DNA of 64,000 nt from Hyphomicrobium sp. (GCF_019753045.1 NZ_JAIELN010000016.1:1-64000); one strand, 5' to 3'. Positions 18,508-27,112 are shown, counted from the stretch's first letter. The notes: a model not told the origin generated them from the letters alone. Program-made: numbers and translations.

Positions 18508-19006
18508 GACTTCCCCCCTCCAGCCGGACGCTTTCCGGATGGCCCCTTGTTGATTGATTGTCTTTTGAGTGGATCTGGCTGCAGCTCGTCAGCCGGTCAC
18601 GGTATTTAGATGTTCGACATTTTCATTCGCGGTACCTGTTACTGCGACCCATACGAATTTCCGCGCTTTTAACGGTTTGTAGATATCTGCTGGCGGAGGC
18701 GCGGAGATATAGGACTAGTTCCCACAAGCGAAATAATGCGGCGAATGACTTTTACCGTGGCAACTTAGTTACAGCCGATTCAAATGTATTCTGTGCGCCA
18801 AAGCGTGGATTCACATCGGATGAGGCAAGCGGATCTCTGCCAATAGCTCCGAAAGGAGGTTGTGCGCGACGCGCGCTCCGAGCCTCTGTTGGCGGACGGA
18901 CTATTTTTGCCCCTGGGCCGCCCTTGTAAGAGCCCGGGGCGAGTACGTACATATCTATCAGTACAAAGCCGAAGATACGGTCATTCGATCGCCAAGTGCT
19001 ACCCCG
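18508..19006. other. Intergenic region between autotransporter and pentapeptide genes
   Basis: About 500 bases hold the divergent promoters. A very good ribosome-site-like GAAAGGAGGT occurs near 18850 but has no start codon at a workable distance. A GC-rich imperfect hairpin (CCCC-T-GGGC...GCCCGGGG) lies near 18909-18938. No convincing gene is seen. Confidence 0.35.
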
Positions 19007-19816
19007 ATGGTCCAGATGTTGAAATTCATCGCTGCGAGCTGCGCAGCAATCTTGACGATGGCCAGCGTACCGCCGGCTATGGTCGCTCAAGACATGACCG
19101 GCCTCGACACTTCCTCTCCCGCCTTCACGAAATCTGAGATGACGAGAGCGGATATAGAATCCGGTCTGACCAAGCTTCGGGGGGCGGAGATTCTCGATCT
19201 CAGCGGCAAAAGTTTGAATGGCCTCGACCTCTCGGGCATGGACCTCAGGCGGACCAAGTTGCAGTCCGCAAGAATCAACAACGTCAATTTCAAAGACGCC
19301 AACCTTGAAGGCGTTGTACTGGATCAGGCCTGGGCTCTGAAATCCGATCTGACGGGAGCCAAGCTCAAAGGCTCGAGCCTTTTTGCGACGCAGTTCGGTG
19401 GGTCAAAGCTTGATGGCGCCGATTTCTCGAACGCCCACGTCGCAGCGGATTTCAGTAACGCCAGCGTCACGGGCGCAAAGTTCGACGGAGCAGATCTGTC
19501 GGCCGACGAAAAAAACCAATCGATGGGACTTATGCGCGGCGCCTTCAAGAGCGCCAAACTTGATGGGTCTTCGTTCAAAGGCGCCAATATGGCTCGCGTC
19601 ATGATGGAGTACGCGTCGCTCCGCGGAGCGGACCTGACAAACGCAAACTTGAGAAAAGCCGAACTCGCTGCAAGCGATTTAACTGACGCGAATGTTCGGG
19701 GCGCAAATTTTGACGGCGCAGACGTCGACAGCGCTCGGATCGGCCACCTCATTAATGCAAATGAAGCCAAGAACTTCGATAAGTTGAAAAATGCTGATCG
19801 GAGCGTCCGCGACTGA
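19007..19816 (+). CDS. Exported pentapeptide-repeat protein
   Basis: The protein has 269 residues from ATG 19007; a second ATG at 19016 is equally possible. Residues 4-28 form a signal peptide ending VAQ. From about residue 50 the sequence is a run of A(D/N)LxX-type pentapeptides (LNGLDLSGMDLRRTKL, ANLEGVVL, GANFDGADVD), which fold as a square right-handed beta-helix. Most family members have no defined activity; a few mimic DNA but are cytoplasmic. Export to the periplasm argues against a gyrase-protection role. The upstream frame stays open to 18860 but would bury the signal peptide. Confidence 0.78.
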   Translation: MVQMLKFIAASCAAILTMASVPPAMVAQDMTGLDTSSPAFTKSEMTRADIESGLTKLRGAEILDLSGKSLNGLDLSGMDLRRTKLQSARINNVNFKDANLEGVVLDQAWALKSDLTGAKLKGSSLFATQFGGSKLDGADFSNAHVAADFSNASVTGAKFDGADLSADEKNQSMGLMRGAFKSAKLDGSSFKGANMARVMMEYASLRGADLTNANLRKAELAASDLTDANVRGANFDGADVDSARIGHLINANEAKNFDKLKNADRSVRD

Positions 19817-19923
19817 ACGCGGCCGCTTCGTACCCCTTCAACCCTTCAACAGTGCACGGCCATGGCGATTGGCATGAGATGTACAGATGCCACCCAGCGC
19901 ATCATTGCCCCAACTCTATAAAA

Positions 19924-20358
19924 CTAGGGCTTGGGTTGGCGCAGCGACATTATATATGCCGCGACGTCGCCAAGCTCCTTCCGCGTTAGATGAGCGTTCG
20001 GCATCGGCCCATGAGCATTGTGCAACCAATTCGATATGCGCTCGGCTGACTGGTCATGAATATTGGCAATCGCTACAAAGCTCGGCACGTCAGCGTTCAC
20101 AGCCGAGTTCGGCTGATCTCCGATCATGTGACAGTTCGTGCATAGCGCACGAGCAACGGCGCGCCCGTTTTCGGGATCTGGCTTCTTCGCCTGTATCGCA
20201 TCGGGTTTCTGAACGGGCTCGTTCTCGTTGGACTGACCATTAGCCAGAGACGTAAAGGCACAAGCAGCGGCGGCAATCGCCAATAGTCTGGCAGCAACAG
20301 GGGCGCACCGTTGGATGGGCCTGACGCGCCAAGTAACTGTTCGATGGGACATAGGCAC
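19924..20358 (-). CDS. Small periplasmic class I cytochrome c
   Basis: The protein has 144 residues. The GTG at 20358 has AGGAG eight bases upstream and is preferred over the ATG two codons later. A signal peptide occupies roughly residues 1-41. Mature protein features are the heme motif CTNCH and a distal Met in GPMPNAHLTRKE, followed by a C-terminal helix (DVAAYIMSL). It is a monoheme electron carrier of the periplasm. It aligns visibly with the cytochrome at 26722-27078: FVAIAN...WL..AH..MPN...L...D..AYI.SL matches. The two look like paralogues flanking the oxygen-sensing genes. Confidence 0.88.
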   Translation of the reverse strand: MPMSHRTVTWRVRPIQRCAPVAARLLAIAAAACAFTSLANGQSNENEPVQKPDAIQAKKPDPENGRAVARALCTNCHMIGDQPNSAVNADVPSFVAIANIHDQSAERISNWLHNAHGPMPNAHLTRKELGDVAAYIMSLRQPKP

Positions 20359-20609
20359 GTCGTGAACTCCTGTTGGTTCAAGTCGAACGAAACCCTATCG
20401 AGGCGCGGGCCATTTGCCATTGACGTGGCGCAAATAGAGCTTACCAGCGTTCGAAATCCCTCCGTCGAATTGTATGCCGAATGAAACATATATTCTAAAA
20501 TCCCGCCCGTCGAGTTCACCCAATCGCGTACATTCCTCGAACATTCTTCTCTGCACATTCAAACATTTGGTAAGCCTTCTCCAGAGGCCAATCAGCCAGA
20601 GGTAAGACC

Positions 20610-21053
20610 ATGGCAACCATCGCGCCCGCGAAAGCCAAGCGAGCCTACGCAGGAATCATCATTGCCGCGCTTCCGATTCTCGTCGCGACGGCAGCTGGTG
20701 CGAATTCGCCGGCGACGACGGAAGCTTCGTTAGGGCAACTCTTGTTTGCAGGGCATTGTGCTCAATGCCACGGCGCCGACGGGAAAGGGCACGGGCCGGT
20801 TGCCGACGTGCTCAAGGTTGCGCCATCCGACCTGACGACCATCAGCATGCGCTCCGGCGGAAAATTCCCGGCCGAACGCATCGCCGAAACTATCCGTTAC
20901 GGAGGCAATGTTACCGCCCACGGTACGCGCGACATGCCGATCTGGGGCAAAGTATTTAGCGTCCAAGGCGGTGGCGGCAAACGCGGAGGCGCGTTCTCCC
21001 GGCAAGCCGTAATTCAGCTGAAAGACTACCTGGAATCCATTCAGCAGAAATAA
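20610..21053 (+). CDS. Periplasmic cytochrome c
   Basis: The protein has 147 residues. A signal peptide spans residues 1-31. The heme-binding motif is CAQCHGADGKGHGP, and the likely distal ligand is the Met in RDMPIWG. A C-terminal helix (AVIQLKDYLESIQ) closes the class I fold. A glycine-rich loop, VQGGGGKRGG, precedes that helix and is unusual. This type resembles small electron-transfer cytochromes found beside oxidases or dehydrogenases. ATG 20610 has AGAGGT upstream. It is divergent from the 19924 cytochrome. Confidence 0.88.
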   Translation: MATIAPAKAKRAYAGIIIAALPILVATAAGANSPATTEASLGQLLFAGHCAQCHGADGKGHGPVADVLKVAPSDLTTISMRSGGKFPAERIAETIRYGGNVTAHGTRDMPIWGKVFSVQGGGGKRGGAFSRQAVIQLKDYLESIQQK

Positions 21054-21091
21054 GCACCGGTTTTCGCGCATTCAAAAGGCGTATCTCACGC

Positions 21092-21541
21092 CTAGAGGTA
21101 AACAACATCCTCGAGATGCGAAGCTACGTCGTCGTTAGGAACCTTGGTCAGGTCCTTGTCGACCTCCGCGATCACCTTCGAGGTAACCTCCGTCGCCAGG
21201 CGCTTGCGCAGATAGCCAAGCATTGTTGGCGGCGCCACAATCACTAACCTGTCAAAGGCGTCGATCGCCACGTACTGGCGAAGGTGATCGGCGAGTTGAT
21301 CGGCGAACTGCACTTCCAGAGAATCGTGCGGATCACTTTTGGGTTCGATGGCATGCCGCGTATACCCGACGGATTCATGAACCCGGCCCGGCTCCGCTCT
21401 TCCCAGAAGGTGGCTCGGCGGATTATGCAGCCGCGTTTCGGTTCCCGCCACTTCATGAAGGCCATGCCCCTTGCCGAGGGCCTCAACCATCCGCGCATGA
21501 GCGCCGTCCGCAATGAGGATCCATGTGCGTGTTGGTTTCAT
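21092..21541 (-). CDS. Host-attachment-family protein
   Basis: The protein has 149 residues from the ATG at 21541, which has AGGGA upstream; the frame remains open further but the extra sequence is not protein-like. The sequence matches the small Host_attach family: WILIADGAHARMVE at the N-terminus, a polar middle with HDSLEVQFADQLADHL, VIVAPPTMLGYLRKRL and EVDKDLTKVPNDDVASHL. The name comes from an Agrobacterium attachment study. A biochemical role is not known, and the fold resembles release-factor-like domains. It lies next to the hemerythrin gene on the same strand with a 34-base gap. Confidence 0.8.
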   Translation of the reverse strand: MKPTRTWILIADGAHARMVEALGKGHGLHEVAGTETRLHNPPSHLLGRAEPGRVHESVGYTRHAIEPKSDPHDSLEVQFADQLADHLRQYVAIDAFDRLVIVAPPTMLGYLRKRLATEVTSKVIAEVDKDLTKVPNDDVASHLEDVVYL

Positions 21542-21575
21542 TTTCGCAATTCCCTGAAGCTCAAAAATGTTTGAC

Positions 21576-22109
21576 TCAACTGTCCAGTGCGAGCCCGGCA
21601 AACGGCAACGGATTGGCCGCGGCCCATTCGAGGTAAATTTTGCGTTCGATTGGAGCAAGAGCCTCACGCAACACAGGCAGAAGCAGAACGTGTTCCGCCT
21701 CGATGTGATCCCGCCGCCGCTCTGAAACATGCCGCAAAAGATACGCCAACGTATCGCTTGCCTTCCCGCCGGACACGGCGACGCGAAGCGTCTCGATAAG
21801 TTCATCATTCGCGAAACGGATTTCGCTGTGCTGACGATCAAGTAGCGCCGCACATCCGCATTGCCCACCGCCGTTCCGGCGTTTGAGAAGCGGACAAATC
21901 ACTTCGTCTTGAAAGCGGACATGCCCCAGCCAAGCTGCGTTGAATATTTCAATGAGGCGTTGAGTGAGATTGTGGTCGGCCGTTTTTGGCAGTCCGTCCG
22001 CGAGCGCAAGCAACCCACGGCACACTTCAAGTTGTAGGGCATGGTCAGCAAGAAACCTTGCCCCAGGATGGTCCTCGTCGAACTGTGATGTTGCTGTTTG
22101 CTCGGCCAA
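21576..22109 (-). CDS. Hemerythrin/HHE-domain protein
   Basis: The core is a four-helix HHE domain with the metal-ligand pattern visible: HALQLEVC, HVRFQDEVICPLL, HSEIRFANDEL and HIEAEHVLLLPVL. Such proteins bind O2 or sense iron or nitric oxide. The start is unclear. The frame is open to 22277, overlapping the divergent kinase gene, and has no ATG. I place the start at the TTG at 22109, which follows AGGAG by 11 bases and leaves the domain intact. A FNR/FixK-like site would then lie upstream of it. The neighbourhood (heme-PAS kinase, cytochromes) fits an oxygen-related job. Confidence 0.72.
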   Translation of the reverse strand: MAEQTATSQFDEDHPGARFLADHALQLEVCRGLLALADGLPKTADHNLTQRLIEIFNAAWLGHVRFQDEVICPLLKRRNGGGQCGCAALLDRQHSEIRFANDELIETLRVAVSGGKASDTLAYLLRHVSERRRDHIEAEHVLLLPVLREALAPIERKIYLEWAAANPLPFAGLALDS

Positions 22110-22166
22110 CGGCGTAAAGGCTCCTATTTCGGACCGCCATTTTGCGGCGACCGCGCCATTCGGGCC

Positions 22167-22180
22167 TTGATCGAGATCAG
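22167..22180. promoter_or_regulatory. Possible FNR/FixK box
   Basis: TTGAT-CGAG-ATCAG matches the TTGAT-N4-ATCAA consensus at nine of ten positions. It lies 58 bases upstream of the proposed hemerythrin start and 89 bases upstream of the FixL-like kinase start. It could serve either gene. Such a site can arise by chance. Confidence 0.35.
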
Positions 22181-22268
22181 TTCTGAGCCGCCTCCGCCCG
22201 AATATTTTGCGACGCTCTGATCCGGCGGCGTCTGCTGGATTGCCGAATGCCAAGGCGGTAAGGTGCAG

Positions 22269-24209
22269 ATGAGCCAAGCAATAATCTCAAGGTCATCAAT
22301 GCTCCAGGCGATTCTGGATTCCGCGGTTTCCGCCATCCTGGCGATCGACGACACCGGCCGCATCCGAAGCGTCAATCCGGCGACGGAAGTGATGTTTGGT
22401 TACCGTGCCGATGAAATGCTCAACCAAAATGTTAAGATGCTCATGCCCGAGCCTTATCGCACGGAGCACGACGATTACATCGGCCGGCACGTCAAGACAG
22501 GCGAGAAGCGCATCATCGGCATCGGCCGCGAAGTCAAAGGCCAACGGAAGAATGGCAGCATCTTCCCGATCCACTTGGCCGTCAGCGAATTCATGGTCGA
22601 CGGACGGCGGTTCTTCTCGGGCATCATCAACGATCTCAGCGACCGCGCCAAGTTGCAGGATGAGGTGGATCGTCAGTCGCGCCTGTTCGAGACGGTCTTC
22701 GAACACGCCCCCGAAGCTCTCGTCATCTCGTCCCCCGACGGGAAAATCCTTCTCTTCAATCCAGCCGCAACGAGAATATTCGGGTACGACGTGGCCGAAG
22801 CCACCGGCATGGCATGGTCGAATTTATTTGGAAATCCCGAAGGCCTTCCCCAGATCGAATTCGATATTTCTCGGTCGAGCGAGCGAGCGCCGGACCTCAA
22901 CCTCTCCGTGATGTTACGCCGGAAAGACGGCAGCAGTTTTCCGGCCGAAGGGATAATCACTCAGGTCGCCGATCAGCATGCGAGGCTGAGTGTCCGGGTG
23001 AGCGTCTTTCGGGATGTCACGGAAAGGCTCAAAAACAAAGAAGCGGCGGTCAAATCGCAACGCCTTGAAGCCATCGGACAGCTCACCGGCGGCATCGCTC
23101 ACGACTTCAACAACCTGCTCACGATCATATCGGGCAACCTGGAGCTTCTCGAAGAGCAGCCCTTGAGCGAGCAGGATCGCAATCTTCTTGATCGGGCAGC
23201 ACGAGCGGCGGATTCTGGCGCGCGGCTCACGAAGCGCCTCTTGACCTTTGCACGCCGGCGCCATCTCGCGCCCGCGGTCATCAACCTGAACGACCAAGTG
23301 CGCACCATGACGGAACTGCTCCGTCGCACGCTCGGCGATATGATCGAGCTCCGCACCCAATTCGCGTCGCCTTTATGGCTCGTCCGCGCCGACGCCGGAG
23401 AAGTCGAAGCGGCGGTCTTGAACCTCGCCATCAACGCACGTGATGCGATGCCGGAAGGCGGCACCTTGGCAGTGCGAACCGATAATGTCGTTCTCCAAGA
23501 AGGAGAGACCGGCCTCGAGGATTCGCTCAGAGCCGGAGACTACGTGCGGATTTCCGTTTCCGACAACGGCATCGGCATGAGCAAGGATGTTCTGAGCCGC
23601 GTGTTCGAGCCATTTTTCACGACCAAGCCTGTAGGACGCGGCACTGGCCTTGGCCTCAGTACGATCTATGGCTTCATCAAGCAGTCGAACGGCAATATCA
23701 CGATCAACAGCGAGCCAGGCATTGGCACGACCGTAAATATGTACCTGCCCCGTTGCGACGAAGAAGCCGCGCAGCACGACGAAACCTTATCGCTCGCCCC
23801 GGAACCGCATGCGAACGGCGAGTGCATCCTGGTTGTCGAGGACAACCGGGACGTTCGCCAGTTGACCGTCAACCGGCTCAAGCGGCTGGGTTATGATACA
23901 GTCGAGTGCGCGAGCGGCGTCGAGGCAAAGGCGGCCCTCGAAAGCGGACAACAGGTCAGCGCAGTATTCACCGATATCGTGATGCCCGGCGGCATGACCG
24001 GTATTGAACTCGCGACCTGGATCTCTTCCCACTTGCCGGACCTACCGGTCATTTTGACGACGGGTTTCTCCGATGACGCAGCCGGCAAGAGCGAAGCCGA
24101 CGCCTTCTGGCCAATTCTGCGCAAGCCATACACGCTGAAGCAGCTCTCCAACGTGTTGCGCACAACGATCGATAAGAATGCCGCCCGCCAGGCGTCGCTG
24201 CGCGACTGA
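22269..24209 (+). CDS. FixL-like heme-PAS hybrid histidine kinase
   Basis: The protein has 646 residues and no membrane helix. PAS1 (about 10-125) is very like the FixL heme domain. The heme ligand position is His67 in TEHDD, and Arg73, Ile82 and Arg87 correspond to Arg206, Ile215 and Arg220 of Bradyrhizobium FixL. PAS2 (about 140-255) is followed by a HisKA domain with His278 in IAHDFNN. Next come an HATPase_c domain (NLAINARDAMPEGG, DNGIGM, GTGLGLST) and a C-terminal receiver with Asp569 (VFTDIVMP). It should autophosphorylate when deoxygenated. The attached receiver is the hFixL layout. ATG 22269 has AGGT upstream. It converges with the response regulator gene. Confidence 0.9.
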   Translation: MSQAIISRSSMLQAILDSAVSAILAIDDTGRIRSVNPATEVMFGYRADEMLNQNVKMLMPEPYRTEHDDYIGRHVKTGEKRIIGIGREVKGQRKNGSIFPIHLAVSEFMVDGRRFFSGIINDLSDRAKLQDEVDRQSRLFETVFEHAPEALVISSPDGKILLFNPAATRIFGYDVAEATGMAWSNLFGNPEGLPQIEFDISRSSERAPDLNLSVMLRRKDGSSFPAEGIITQVADQHARLSVRVSVFRDVTERLKNKEAAVKSQRLEAIGQLTGGIAHDFNNLLTIISGNLELLEEQPLSEQDRNLLDRAARAADSGARLTKRLLTFARRRHLAPAVINLNDQVRTMTELLRRTLGDMIELRTQFASPLWLVRADAGEVEAAVLNLAINARDAMPEGGTLAVRTDNVVLQEGETGLEDSLRAGDYVRISVSDNGIGMSKDVLSRVFEPFFTTKPVGRGTGLGLSTIYGFIKQSNGNITINSEPGIGTTVNMYLPRCDEEAAQHDETLSLAPEPHANGECILVVEDNRDVRQLTVNRLKRLGYDTVECASGVEAKAALESGQQVSAVFTDIVMPGGMTGIELATWISSHLPDLPVILTTGFSDDAAGKSEADAFWPILRKPYTLKQLSNVLRTTIDKNAARQASLRD

Positions 24210-24213
24210 CAGC

Positions 24214-24933
24214 CTAAACAGACCGGCGAACGTCGCTCGCGAACATATACCCGACCCCTCGGATCGATTTGATATGCTCGACGTCCGTCTCGTCGTCGAT
24301 TTTCCTGCGTAACCGGCTGACGAGCGCGTCGATCGAGCGATCGAGTGGCGAGTAATCGTGCCCCTTGAGGAGATCCATAATCTCGTCTCGGGACAGCACC
24401 CGATGCGCGTGCCGCACGAACAGCTCGAGCAAATTGAATTCGGCCGTGGTCAACTCGCGGCGCTCGTTCAACTGCCCCTTGAGCTCACGGCTCGTTATGT
24501 CGAGCGTCCAACTACCGAAGCGGAATACTTCATGCGCGGAAGCAGCCGGTCGAGCGGCAGGCGCATTGCCGGCCTCCCTCCGTCTCAACACCGCGCGCAC
24601 GCGCGCCAGAACCTCGCGTGGACTGAAAGGCTTCGCAATGTAGTCGTCGGCGCCGACTTCCAGCCCGACGATGCGATCCACCGTATCGCCCTTGCCCGAA
24701 AGCATCACGATCGGCACGTCGCAGGACGCTCGGATTTCTCGCGCGAGGCTTAAACCGTCATCGCGGCCGAGCGTCAGATCCAAAGTAATGAGGCTGATGG
24801 TGCCGCGCTCCAGCGCAGCCCGAGCGTTCCGGGCGTCAGGCGCTTCAATGACCTCGTAACCTTCCCGCTCGAAGCACGTCTTGAGTAAGTTTCGGATCTC
24901 GGGATCATCATCGACAACGAGTATTTCTGTCAC
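24214..24933 (-). CDS. OmpR-family response regulator (FxkR-like candidate)
   Basis: The protein has 239 residues. The receiver domain has the acidic pair DDD at 8-10, the phosphoacceptor Asp52 (ITLDLTL), and the Thr/Ser and Lys switch residues in MLSGKG and KPFSPRE. A winged-helix Trans_reg_C domain follows (RELTTAEFNLLELFVRH...RVLSRDEIMDLL...RGVGYMF). I chose GTG 24933; a TTG at 24948 would add five residues. The gene lies between the FixL-like hybrid kinase and the fixK-like gene, divergent from the latter. It is therefore the obvious partner of that kinase. In R. etli the equivalent FxkR activates fixK. Identity with FxkR is inference. Confidence 0.88.
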   Translation of the reverse strand: MTEILVVDDDPEIRNLLKTCFEREGYEVIEAPDARNARAALERGTISLITLDLTLGRDDGLSLAREIRASCDVPIVMLSGKGDTVDRIVGLEVGADDYIAKPFSPREVLARVRAVLRRREAGNAPAARPAASAHEVFRFGSWTLDITSRELKGQLNERRELTTAEFNLLELFVRHAHRVLSRDEIMDLLKGHDYSPLDRSIDALVSRLRRKIDDETDVEHIKSIRGVGYMFASDVRRSV

Positions 24934-24959
24934 GACGCGGGGTTCCAAATGTCAGGTCG

Positions 24960-24985
24960 GTTACAATCTATTACAATTGATTACA
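24960..24985 (+). promoter_or_regulatory. Triple TTACA direct repeat (K-box-like)
   Basis: GTTACA-N4-ATTACA-N4-ATTACA occupies 24960-24985 with an exact 10-bp period, so all copies face the same side of the helix. It lies 75 bases upstream of the fixK-like start and 26 bases upstream of the response regulator start. The spacing equals that of the GTTACA-N4-GTTACA K-box recalled for R. etli FxkR. OmpR-type regulators commonly bind such direct repeats. Confidence 0.7.
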
Positions 24986-25060
24986 CAGAACGCAAATGCC
25001 CGGTACGTTAATCCTGTCTTATGCCCCCGACTGACGCAGGGCAGAAGGGATATACGGGAC

Positions 25061-25747
25061 ATGTATAGTGCGCCACAAACCGAGCAGGTCACGGGCTTCA
25101 AAACCGGTCGGAAAGCGCCCAACCGCCATCCCGTTGACGGTCTCGACGGCTTCCATTCAGGGACCGTCCGGCGCGTCGAAGCGAAAGAACATGTCTTTTG
25201 CGAAGGAGACCCCCGGACGCATGTATATCGCATCGAAGACGGTGTGATTGCTCTCTCAAAGGTCCTGAGCGACGGCCGCCGCCAGATCATCGACTTTGCT
25301 TATCCGGGTGATTATATCGGCCTAGGCATGTTCGGCGACCATGTCTTCGACGCGCAAGCCACGTGCGCCTGCAAGGTTAAGTGTCTGCCGACATCGCAGC
25401 TCGAACATGATGCGGCCCGGGATCCTGCCCTTGCCTTCCGGCTCTATAATGCCGTTTCAGCAGAACTCTCGGCCGCGCGCCGGCTGCTCGTCAGCGTTGG
25501 TCAGGGCACCGCAATGGAACGGATTGCTTCGTTTCTTATCGAATTGAAAGGCCGTGGCGGCCACACGGGAGAAGATCTTATTAACCTGCCAATGCGTCGC
25601 TCCGATATTGCCGATCTGCTCGGCTTGACGATCGAGACGGTCAGCCGCACGCTGACGAAACTCAGGATGATGCGCGTCATCGAGATACAGAATGGAAATG
25701 ACGTTCGCATTCTCGATTCCCACCGCCTGGAAGAGATCGCCGGCTGA
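25061..25747 (+). CDS. FixK-like CRP/FNR transcription regulator
   Basis: The protein has 228 residues. It has an N-terminal cNMP-type effector domain, a long dimerisation helix, and a C-terminal HTH (MRRSDIADLLGLTIETVSRTL). The E-T-V-S-R recognition helix is the FNR/FixK type that reads TTGAT-N4-ATCAA. There is no N-terminal cysteine cluster for an iron-sulfur centre, so it should not sense oxygen directly and fits FixK rather than FNR. ATG 25061 is preceded by a weak GAAGGGA. The K-box-like repeat upstream suggests control by the adjacent response regulator. Target genes probably include respiratory or stress genes; only one candidate box was found in this window. Confidence 0.88.
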   Translation: MYSAPQTEQVTGFKTGRKAPNRHPVDGLDGFHSGTVRRVEAKEHVFCEGDPRTHVYRIEDGVIALSKVLSDGRRQIIDFAYPGDYIGLGMFGDHVFDAQATCACKVKCLPTSQLEHDAARDPALAFRLYNAVSAELSAARRLLVSVGQGTAMERIASFLIELKGRGGHTGEDLINLPMRRSDIADLLGLTIETVSRTLTKLRMMRVIEIQNGNDVRILDSHRLEEIAG

Positions 25748-25809
25748 AGTAAGATAAGCTGCCTCTTCTGCCTGGCTACAGCCAAGAATTACGAGCTGGA
25801 GTTTTCGCC

Positions 25810-26655
25810 ATGCCATACCGGACGATGCTGCTGCACTTGAATGACGAAAAGCGCGTCCCTCACCTTATAAAAACGGCCACCACTTTAGCGCGGAGTGGCG
25901 GAGCACATATCATTGGCCTCTACGTCATGCCGTCGGCTGCTCCTCCGCCAGATCTCGTAGGCCCGTTGGCGGTGACGTGGATGGAAGATCAGCTCGCCGC
26001 CTATCGTGACCAAGAACGTCGCATCAAGCTTGCGTTCGAAGCCACGATCAAAGACGCAAGCAACATCACGCACGAATGGCGAACAGACGATTCGAGCTTC
26101 GATGCCAATATCGCCGATGCTGTCATCAATCATGCGCGCTCGGTCGATTTAGTCATCGTCAGTCAGGGAGGCCAAAATCCCTGGATTGACGACGTCCCGG
26201 AACGCGTCGCCCTCGAAAGCGGCAGGCCCACTCTAGTCGTTCCGCAAGAAGGCGATTTCGAGAAAATAGGCAAAGACGTCACCATCGCCTGGAAGCCGAC
26301 CAAAGAAGCCGCACGCGCTGCCTTCGATGCATTGCCTATTTTGAAAGAAGCCGAGCGCGTTCGCATTTTGACCGTCACGGAGGATGGTGACACCCCGTCA
26401 GACGGAAGCAACCGAACATCAAGCGACGAACTCGCTTCCTCGCTGCTGCGCCACGGCGTCCATGCCGAGACCGAAACGGTTGCCCAGGATGATCTATCCG
26501 TTGCCAATCGGCTTCTCGTGCATACGCGCCGCACGTATCAAGACCTCATTGTCATGGGTGTCTACGGTCATTCCAGATTTCGAGAATTCGTTTTGGGCGG
26601 CGTCTCGCGAGATGTCCTGCAACATACAAAGGTGCCGGTGTTGCTCGCCCATTAG
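25810..26655 (+). CDS. Tandem-domain universal stress protein
   Basis: The protein has 281 residues, the length of a duplicated UspA protein. The first domain (1 to about 145) begins RTMLLHLND and ends near GRPTLVVPQ. The second starts about residue 152 (DVTIAWKPTKEAARA) and ends with the ATP-binding signature MGVYGHSRFREFVLGGVSRDVL and VPVLLAH. Tandem Usp proteins in this group are often under FNR/FixK control, which fits the gene directly upstream. ATG 25810 is preceded by TGGAG. No FixK box was recognised in the 62-base gap, so it may be cotranscribed with the fixK-like gene. Confidence 0.9.
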   Translation: MPYRTMLLHLNDEKRVPHLIKTATTLARSGGAHIIGLYVMPSAAPPPDLVGPLAVTWMEDQLAAYRDQERRIKLAFEATIKDASNITHEWRTDDSSFDANIADAVINHARSVDLVIVSQGGQNPWIDDVPERVALESGRPTLVVPQEGDFEKIGKDVTIAWKPTKEAARAAFDALPILKEAERVRILTVTEDGDTPSDGSNRTSSDELASSLLRHGVHAETETVAQDDLSVANRLLVHTRRTYQDLIVMGVYGHSRFREFVLGGVSRDVLQHTKVPVLLAH

Positions 26656-26670
26656 CGCTTACAAGCGCTA
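26653..26670. repeat. Inverted repeat overlapping the usp stop codon
   Basis: TAGCGCT-TACA-AGCGCTA is a perfect seven-pair hairpin whose first three bases are the TAG stop of the UspA gene. No T-run follows, so termination is doubtful; an operator for the cytochrome gene 52 bases downstream or an RNA-stability element is possible. Confidence 0.4.
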
Positions 26671-26721
26671 GAAAACTCGACGCTGCGGCTCACCGCATAT
26701 CTCATTTCGAGGGGTGAAAGC

Positions 26722-27078
26722 ATGACGAGAAAAGTCTTTGGTGGGACAAAGTCATATTACTTGCTTGCGATGACTGTGGCGCTTCTTACGCTGGCGGAGG
26801 CACACGCTGCGGAGCCCGGAAATCCGAACGTAGGCCACACATTCGCGTCGGATCATTGTTCCGAATGCCACGCCGTCAACGAAAATGAGGCGCTATCGCC
26901 GAATGCTGGCGCGCCCAGTTTTACGAGCATCGCCAACACATCGGGAATGACGGGCCTCGCACTTTCAGCGTGGCTCGATACCGCCCACCCGACAATGCCG
27001 AACTTTATTCTTTCAAAGCAAGATCGCGATGACGTGATTGCTTATATTATAAGCTTGAAACGCAAAGCGTCCCAGTAA
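26722..27078 (+). CDS. Small periplasmic class I cytochrome c
   Basis: The protein has 118 residues. The signal peptide runs through AEAHAA (about residue 30). The heme motif is CSECH and the distal Met is in HPTMPNF. The C-terminal helix DVIAYIISLKRK closes the fold. It resembles the cytochrome at 19924-20358 in sequence and length of the mature part. It lies downstream of the UspA gene on the same strand with an inverted repeat between them. The function is electron transfer in the periplasm, partner unknown. ATG 26722 has GAGGGG nearby. Confidence 0.88.
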   Translation: MTRKVFGGTKSYYLLAMTVALLTLAEAHAAEPGNPNVGHTFASDHCSECHAVNENEALSPNAGAPSFTSIANTSGMTGLALSAWLDTAHPTMPNFILSKQDRDDVIAYIISLKRKASQ

Positions 27079-27112
27079 CGGCCTAGGCGCTCAGCCCTGC
27101 TTGCCGCGCCCG

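Noticed and set aside
18845-18865. Excellent ribosome-site-like GAAAGGAGGT upstream of the pentapeptide gene
   Set aside because: Available TTG/GTG codons are only 0-2 bases away, and starting there would place 49 residues before a signal peptide.
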